A stretch of 64,000 nucleotides of DNA from Flagellimonas nanhaiensis (lineage in GTDB: Bacteria; Bacteroidota; Bacteroidia; Flavobacteriales; Flavobacteriaceae), in the NCBI RefSeq assembly GCF_003382275.1, contig NZ_QTJX01000003.1, positions 62,001-126,000 on the forward strand, given 5' to 3'. Of this stretch, positions 59,138-64,000 are shown piece after piece. A model generated the notes under the pieces. That model was not told where the DNA came from and did no database searches. It worked only from the letters and a program-made list of their open reading frames with translations. The translations under genes and the position numbers were made by a program. The stretch's first letter is position 1. Every line of letters starts with the position of its first letter.

Positions 59138-60594
59138 TAGATCTGCTTTCTTAACCGGGCCACGGGAATTCCCAGCTGTTCTCTATATTTGGCCACTGTG
59201 CGCCTGGCAATGGGGTATCCGCGTTCCTTTAGGATTTTCGCCAATTTATCATCCGTTAGAGGTTTTTTCTTTTCTTCCTCTCCGATTACAGTTTCAAGTA
59301 TTTTCTTGATTTCTCGTGTAGAAACATCTTCCCCTTGCTCATTCTTCATGGCTTCGGAAAAGTATTCCTTGATGAGTTTTGTGCCATAGGGAGTATCCAC
59401 ATATTTGCTGTTGGCAACTCGGGAAACCGTGGAAACATCCATATTGATCCGGTCTGCTATATCTTTAAGGATCATGGGGCGAAGTTTACGTTCATCCCCG
59501 GTCATGAAATATTCTCTTTGGTAATCCATGATGGCATTCATGGTGACAAAAAGTGTCTGTTGTCGTTGTTTTATCGCATCAATGAACCATTTGGCAGCAT
59601 CCAGCTTTTGCTTGATGAAGAGTACGGTGTCTTTCTGGGACTTGGTCTTTTCCTTGGATTTTTTATACCCTTCCAGCATATTGCTGTACTCCTTGGATAC
59701 ATGCAGTTCCGGGGCATTTCTGCCATTCAATGTCAAGTCTAGTTCACCTTCTACTATCCTAATGGAAAAGTCAGGGACAATATGCTCTATTATTCTCGTA
59801 CTTCCCTCATAGGATCCGCCAGGCTTGGGGTTGAGTTTTTCAATTTCTGAAATAGCCTCTTTTAGCTCTTCTTCATTGATATGGTATTTCTGCAGAAGTT
59901 TGGCGTAGTGTTTTTTGGTAAACTGCTCAAAGGATTTCTCCAATATGGTAATGGCTAGTTCAACTGCAGGTTTCTTCTCCTTTCTTTTTAGTTGAATAAT
60001 AAGGCATTCGTCAAGTGATCTTGCTCCAACACCAGGTGGGTCCAATGCTTGTACCACCTTTAATACGGTCTCTATTTTATTCTCCTCTACATAAATGTTT
60101 TGGGTAAAGGCCAGGTCGTCCATAATATCGGACAACGGTCTTCTAATATACCCGCTCTCGTCCACACTGCCTACCAAGAACTCTGCAATGGCCCATTCCT
60201 CATCGTCAAGGTAGATGGTGTTGAGTTGGTTGAGCAAATGCTGGTTAAAAGAAGTTCCTGAAGCGTAAGGGATGCTCTTTTCGTCATCATCCGGACTGTA
60301 ATTACTGGTCTGCGTTCTATAGTCCGGTATTTCATCATCGCTCAAATAGTCATCAATATTGATGTCTTCAGCCGCTATGCTTTCGCTATCCGAAGTATCA
60401 TCGAAAGAGTCATCGTAATTGTCATCCAAGCTGTCCTTTTCCGCCTTTCCACTTTCCAGTGCAGGATTTTCCTCCAGTTCTTGCTTCAAGCGCTGTTCAA
60501 AAGCCTGTGTGGGCAGTTGAATGAGCTTCATGAGCTGAATCTGCTGCGGAGATAGCTTTTGGGAAAGCTTAAATTGTAGATGCTGTTTTAGCAT
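59137..60594 (-). CDS. rpoN: RpoN: sigma-54 factor
   Basis: 485 residues. Region I LKQHLQFKLSQKLSPQQIQLMKLIQLP binds activators; an acidic region II (about 50-110, rich in Asp/Ser) follows; core binding about 130-310; the DNA-binding part has MDVSTVSRVANSKYVDTPYG (HTH) and the RpoN box ARRTVAKYREQLGIPVA near the end. Reads -24/-12 promoters with enhancer-binding proteins. It lies 42 nt after asnS. Confidence 0.95.
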   Translation of the reverse strand: MLKQHLQFKLSQKLSPQQIQLMKLIQLPTQAFEQRLKQELEENPALESGKAEKDSLDDNYDDSFDDTSDSESIAAEDINIDDYLSDDEIPDYRTQTSNYSPDDDEKSIPYASGTSFNQHLLNQLNTIYLDDEEWAIAEFLVGSVDESGYIRRPLSDIMDDLAFTQNIYVEENKIETVLKVVQALDPPGVGARSLDECLIIQLKRKEKKPAVELAITILEKSFEQFTKKHYAKLLQKYHINEEELKEAISEIEKLNPKPGGSYEGSTRIIEHIVPDFSIRIVEGELDLTLNGRNAPELHVSKEYSNMLEGYKKSKEKTKSQKDTVLFIKQKLDAAKWFIDAIKQRQQTLFVTMNAIMDYQREYFMTGDERKLRPMILKDIADRINMDVSTVSRVANSKYVDTPYGTKLIKEYFSEAMKNEQGEDVSTREIKKILETVIGEEEKKKPLTDDKLAKILKERGYPIARRTVAKYREQLGIPVARLRKQI

Positions 60595-60636
60595 GATGCT
60601 TTAAAATCTTCCTTCTTATAAATTTAAGAATTCAAT

Positions 60637-62070
60637 TTAAAACTCCGCGTTCTGCGGGCTTCTTGGATAGGGGATTACGTCCCTGATGTTCCCCATGCCT
60701 GTGGCAAATTGGACCATTCGTTCAAAACCGAGACCAAATCCACTGTGCACAGCGGTTCCAAATCTTCTTAGATCTAAATACCACCAAAGTTCTTTTTCAT
60801 CTATTCCAAGCTCACTAATTTTTTGTTGAAGTACCTCTAGACGCTCTTCACGTTGCGAGCCACCAACAATTTCCCCAATGCCCGGGAATAGAACATCCAT
60901 GGCCCGTACTGTCTTTCCATCCTCGTTTAATCGCATATAGAATGCCTTGATATTTGCGGGATAATCAAAAAGGATAACGGGACATTTGAAGTGTTTTTCC
61001 ACCAAAAAGCGTTCGTGTTCACTTTGAAGATCGGCTCCCCATTCGTCAATTGGAAATTGGAATTTTTTCTTTTTGTTGGGTTTGCTGTTCTTTAAAATGT
61101 CAATGGCTTCGGTGTAGGAAACCCTTTTAAAATTGTTGTCAACAACAAATTTCAGTTTTTCAATGAGTGCCATATCAGACCGCTCATTTTGTGGTTTGGA
61201 TTTTTCCTCGTCCAAAAGTCGCTTTTCTAAAAATTCCAGGTCCTCGGAGCAATGATCAAGAACATATTTTAGAATCCATTTGATGAAATCCTCCGCAAGG
61301 TCCATGTTGGCGTCAAGGTCATAAAAGGCCATTTCAGGCTCGATCATCCAAAACTCTGCCAAGTGGCGGGAAGTATTGGAGTTTTCCGCTCTAAATGTTG
61401 GACCAAAGGTGTACACTTTACCGAGTCCCATGGCATAGGTCTCCGCTTCCAATTGTCCTGAAACCGTGAGATTGGTTTCTTTTCCAAAAAAATCCTGTCC
61501 GTAATCCACTTCCCCTTTTTCGTCCAATGGTGGATTTTTAGCATCCAGGACACTTACCCTGAACATTTCTCCTGCGCCTTCAGCATCGGAACCCGTTATG
61601 ATCGGCGCATGCATATAGTAAAAGCCATTTTGCTGAAAATAACTGTGAATGGCAAAGGCCATGGCTGACCTAACACGCATCACAGCGGAAAATGTGTTTG
61701 TACGCACCCGTAAATGGGCTTTCTCCCTTAAAAATTCCAAGGAATGTTTCTTAGGTTGAATGGGGTAGGTTTCAGGATCGGCTGCACCATGGACAAAAAT
61801 TTTGGATGCGAGTATCTCCACACTTTGTCCCCTTCCTTGACTTTCCACTAATGTTCCGCTTATTTTTAAAGCAGCTCCCGTGGTTATTTGCTTGAGCAGT
61901 GCATCGTCCAGATTTTCAAAGTCAACAACACATTGCAGATTATTGATGGTTGATCCATCGTTAAGGGCAACAAACCTATTGCTTCTGAATGTTTTTACCC
62001 ATCCGTTTACTTCAACGGTATCTCCTACGGGCTGCTTTGAAAGTAGTTCTTTTACTGAATAAGACTTCAT
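60637..62070 (-). CDS. asnS: AsnRS: asparaginyl-tRNA synthetase
   Basis: 477 residues. OB-fold anticodon-binding domain (about 15-115) starting [21 protein letters not shown]. Class II core: motif 2 in [24 protein letters not shown] (about 231-254), motif 3 in [25 protein letters not shown] at the end. The AsnRS type is supported by the RSPQ-x-AEF-like end and [13 protein letters not shown]. Charges tRNA-Asn. The gene lies before rpoN, with an intergenic region of 42 nt. Confidence 0.96.
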   Translation of the reverse strand: MKSYSVKELLSKQPVGDTVEVNGWVKTFRSNRFVALNDGSTINNLQCVVDFENLDDALLKQITTGAALKISGTLVESQGRGQSVEILASKIFVHGAADPETYPIQPKKHSLEFLREKAHLRVRTNTFSAVMRVRSAMAFAIHSYFQQNGFYYMHAPIITGSDAEGAGEMFRVSVLDAKNPPLDEKGEVDYGQDFFGKETNLTVSGQLEAETYAMGLGKVYTFGPTFRAENSNTSRHLAEFWMIEPEMAFYDLDANMDLAEDFIKWILKYVLDHCSEDLEFLEKRLLDEEKSKPQNERSDMALIEKLKFVVDNNFKRVSYTEAIDILKNSKPNKKKKFQFPIDEWGADLQSEHERFLVEKHFKCPVILFDYPANIKAFYMRLNEDGKTVRAMDVLFPGIGEIVGGSQREERLEVLQQKISELGIDEKELWWYLDLRRFGTAVHSGFGLGFERMVQFATGMGNIRDVIPYPRSPQNAEF

Positions 62071-62163
62071 TTGTCGCTTATGGTAAATTAAGCGGTAAAG
62101 ATAGGTCTTTGGTTAAAAAAGATACCAATGATTCGTCCAGAAATATCGGGGGTTTCTTGGATG

Positions 62164-64000
62164 TTATTTGTCTTTCAGATTGTCTTCCTTAGGCAAAATA
62201 TCAATCTGGGGCTTTTTAAGAACCTGTTTGTTTGCAATGCTTCTTTCCAAAGAAAGGAGCAAGGACGGAAGCAAAATCAGATTGGAAAGCATGGCAAAGA
62301 GCAATGTTGCCGAGACCAACCCTCCCAACGCCTTGGTACCCCCAAAACTGGAAATAATGAATACGGAAAACCCAAAAAAGAGTACAATGGAGGTATAGAA
62401 CATACTCACTCCGGTCTCTCTCAATGCGGCGTAGACAGATTTTTTAATTTGCCAACGATTGGCTGTAAGCTCCTGTCTGTATTTGGCTAAAAAGTGTATG
62501 GTATCATCCACTGAAATACCAAAGGCAATACTAAACACCAGAATTGTGGAAGGTTTTATGGGAACTCCCAAATACCCCATGATACCTGCGGTAATGACCA
62601 AGGGCAATAAGTTGGGCACCAGGGATATGATTACCATTCTAAAAGACCGGAATAGATAGGCCATAAAAAGTGAAATCAAACCAATGGCCAATGCCAGGGA
62701 AAGCAGAAGGTTTTTTACCAAATATCTTGTTCCTTTTAAAAACAATAAGGCCTTTCCTGTCATGAAGACATCGTATCGTTCTGATGGGAAGAACTTGTCA
62801 ATAGCCTGTTGCACATCTCCTTCAATTTCCTCCATTCGTTCAATTTTGACGTCACGCATAAACGTGGTCAAGCGAGCGGTTTGGCCGGTACTATCCACAA
62901 AGCTCTCCAAAAGATTGTCATCACTGGAAGACCTACTGACCATATCCATGATAAAAGTGTTCTCCTGAGAGGTCGGGAGCTGATAATATTTTGGAATTCC
63001 GTTATAAAAAGCCTGTTTGGAGTATTTGACCAGATTTACAAGTGAAATGGGTTTGGAAAGCTCAGGAGTCTCTTCAATAACTTCACCCAATTGATTCATC
63101 CTTCTTAAAGTTGCCGGTTTGGTCGCTCCATTTTTTCTTTTGGTGTCCACAACTATTTCCATCGGCATAATTCCATCAAACTCTTGCTCAAAAAAGCGGA
63201 TATCTTTAAAGTAATGCGTGTTCTTTGGTAGGTCTTCTATTCGGCTTCCTGTAATCTTGATTTGATAAATGCCAATGATGCTCAACACTAAAACGGCTAC
63301 TGCTGTTATATAAACCCCAATTCTATGATGACGAACCATGCGCTCCATCCAACTCACAAAGAGGTCCATCCACTTTTTGTTCAGATGCTTTAGGTGCTTG
63401 GTCTTAGGAAGCGGCATGAAACTATAAAGAATGGGGATGATCAAGAGGGATAGTGTAAAGATTCCAATAATATTGATGGAGGCAACTATTCCAAATTCCT
63501 TTAGTAGGTCACTGTCCAAAATAATAAAGGTGGCAAACCCCGAAGCGGTGGTCATGTTGGTCATTAGGGTGGCATTTCCAATTTTGGAGATGACTCGCTG
63601 GAGTGAAAGTGCTTGATTCCCGTGTTTGTTGACCTCTTGTTGATATTTGTTGATGAGGAAAATACAGTTGGGGATGCCAATTACAATGATTAAAGGGGGG
63701 ATAAGGGCGGTAAGAATGGTAATCTCATATTGTAAAAGTCCCAAAAAACCGAAAGCCCACATTACCCCGATAATCACAACAAACATAGATATGAACGTTG
63801 CCCGAAAACTTCTGAAGAAAAAGAAGAAAATCAAAGAGGTGACCAAAAGGGCAGCCACAATGAATATCCCAATTTCATCTATGATAGACTTGGTGTTCCA
63901 GGTTCTGATATAGGGCATACCGGAAACCCGCACATCCATTTGGGTTTCTTCCTCAAAATTTTTCACCAAATCCCCCAGATCGTTCAATATGAACTCGTTT
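62164..64000 (-). CDS. RND/MMPL-family exporter, N-terminus beyond the window
   Basis: At least 612 residues; the reading frame is still open at the right window edge, so the 5' part is missing. Two MMPL/SSD domains: FIVAALLVTSLIFFFFFRSFRATFISMFVVIIGVMWAF and FSIAFGISVDDTIHFLAKYR (D-D pair of the proton path), with PSTILVFSIAFGISVDD. A periplasmic loop (about 265-420) and a basic C-terminal tail follow. Exports hydrophobic compounds such as lipids or drugs with the proton gradient. No membrane fusion protein is in view. Confidence 0.9.
   Translation of the reverse strand, partial: NEFILNDLGDLVKNFEEETQMDVRVSGMPYIRTWNTKSIIDEIGIFIVAALLVTSLIFFFFFRSFRATFISMFVVIIGVMWAFGFLGLLQYEITILTALIPPLIIVIGIPNCIFLINKYQQEVNKHGNQALSLQRVISKIGNATLMTNMTTASGFATFIILDSDLLKEFGIVASINIIGIFTLSLLIIPILYSFMPLPKTKHLKHLNKKWMDLFVSWMERMVRHHRIGVYITAVAVLVLSIIGIYQIKITGSRIEDLPKNTHYFKDIRFFEQEFDGIMPMEIVVDTKRKNGATKPATLRRMNQLGEVIEETPELSKPISLVNLVKYSKQAFYNGIPKYYQLPTSQENTFIMDMVSRSSSDDNLLESFVDSTGQTARLTTFMRDVKIERMEEIEGDVQQAIDKFFPSERYDVFMTGKALLFLKGTRYLVKNLLLSLALAIGLISLFMAYLFRSFRMVIISLVPNLLPLVITAGIMGYLGVPIKPSTILVFSIAFGISVDDTIHFLAKYRQELTANRWQIKKSVYAALRETGVSMFYTSIVLFFGFSVFIISSFGGTKALGGLVSATLLFAMLSNLILLPSLLLSLERSIANKQVLKKPQIDILPKEDNLKDK

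Noticed and set aside
1..64000. CRISPR array, rRNA genes or insertion sequences
   Set aside because: No regularly spaced repeats, rRNA-like segments or transposase frames were seen on reading either strand.

Overview
The window looks like a chromosome segment of a marine-type Flavobacteriaceae (Bacteroidota), close to Muricauda-like genera. This is inferred from the CcoN-CcoO fusion oxidase, the exbB/exbD/exbD and PorT set, a short TonB with an acidic linker, SucA/SucB encoded together, a type I asparaginase, and the repeated use of the Bacteroidota promoter box TAnnTTTG. The genus is not certain.

Layout. (1) 1-7158 looks like the right end of an integrative element. It carries a PLP enzyme (cut by the window edge), a short MscS channel, two Usp proteins, a bestrophin channel, an ECF-like sigma factor, two small NPF-motif proteins, a TerB protein and a tyrosine recombinase. 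It ends at a 3' fragment of a tRNA-Leu gene (7108-7158), a typical attachment-site remnant. Four transcription units start behind the same two-part element, GTGACC then GGTCAC/T-AAGGG 20-21 bp further on (G1-G4). (2) 7240-12284 is an accessory block: an AraC regulator with a likely operator, a methyltransferase, a beta-barrel-like lipoprotein, an esterase, two small proteins and a Crp/Fnr-type regulator. (3) 12575-40997 is a low-oxygen and stress block: FNR-type regulator, CcoI, CcoS, CcoNO, CcoQ, CcoP, CcoG, CcoH, a TauE/SafE protein, an MBL-rhodanese protein, a CoA-transferase family enzyme, HemN, three Usp proteins, a GCS2-CBS protein, a deacylase, TonB, a ROK kinase, a DASS transporter, PEP carboxykinase, phosphofructokinase and a ribosome hibernation factor. 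Ten palindromes of the form TGA-N6-TCA (F1-F10) lie just upstream of genes here, and nearly all have a TAnnTTTG-like box starting exactly 29.5 bp from the palindrome centre. This fits activation at about -41.5 by the FNR-type protein encoded at 14039-14728. (4) 41045-64000 is mostly housekeeping: KDO transferase, sugar enzymes, 2-oxoglutarate dehydrogenase E1/E2, TatD, asparaginase, tRNA-Ser, ExbB/ExbD, PorT, RpoN, AsnRS and an RND/MMPL exporter cut by the right edge.

How the parts fit together: the F-regulon joins a high-affinity oxidase and its copper and heme supply with anaerobic heme synthesis, Usp proteins, ribosome hibernation and probably a DASS-PEPCK-PFK carbon module. The G-element cluster in the element at the left end looks like a separate, self-contained envelope/osmotic stress module with its own sigma factor. 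The two clearest candidates for undescribed biology are this sigma/channel/NPF module and the precisely phased F-regulon.
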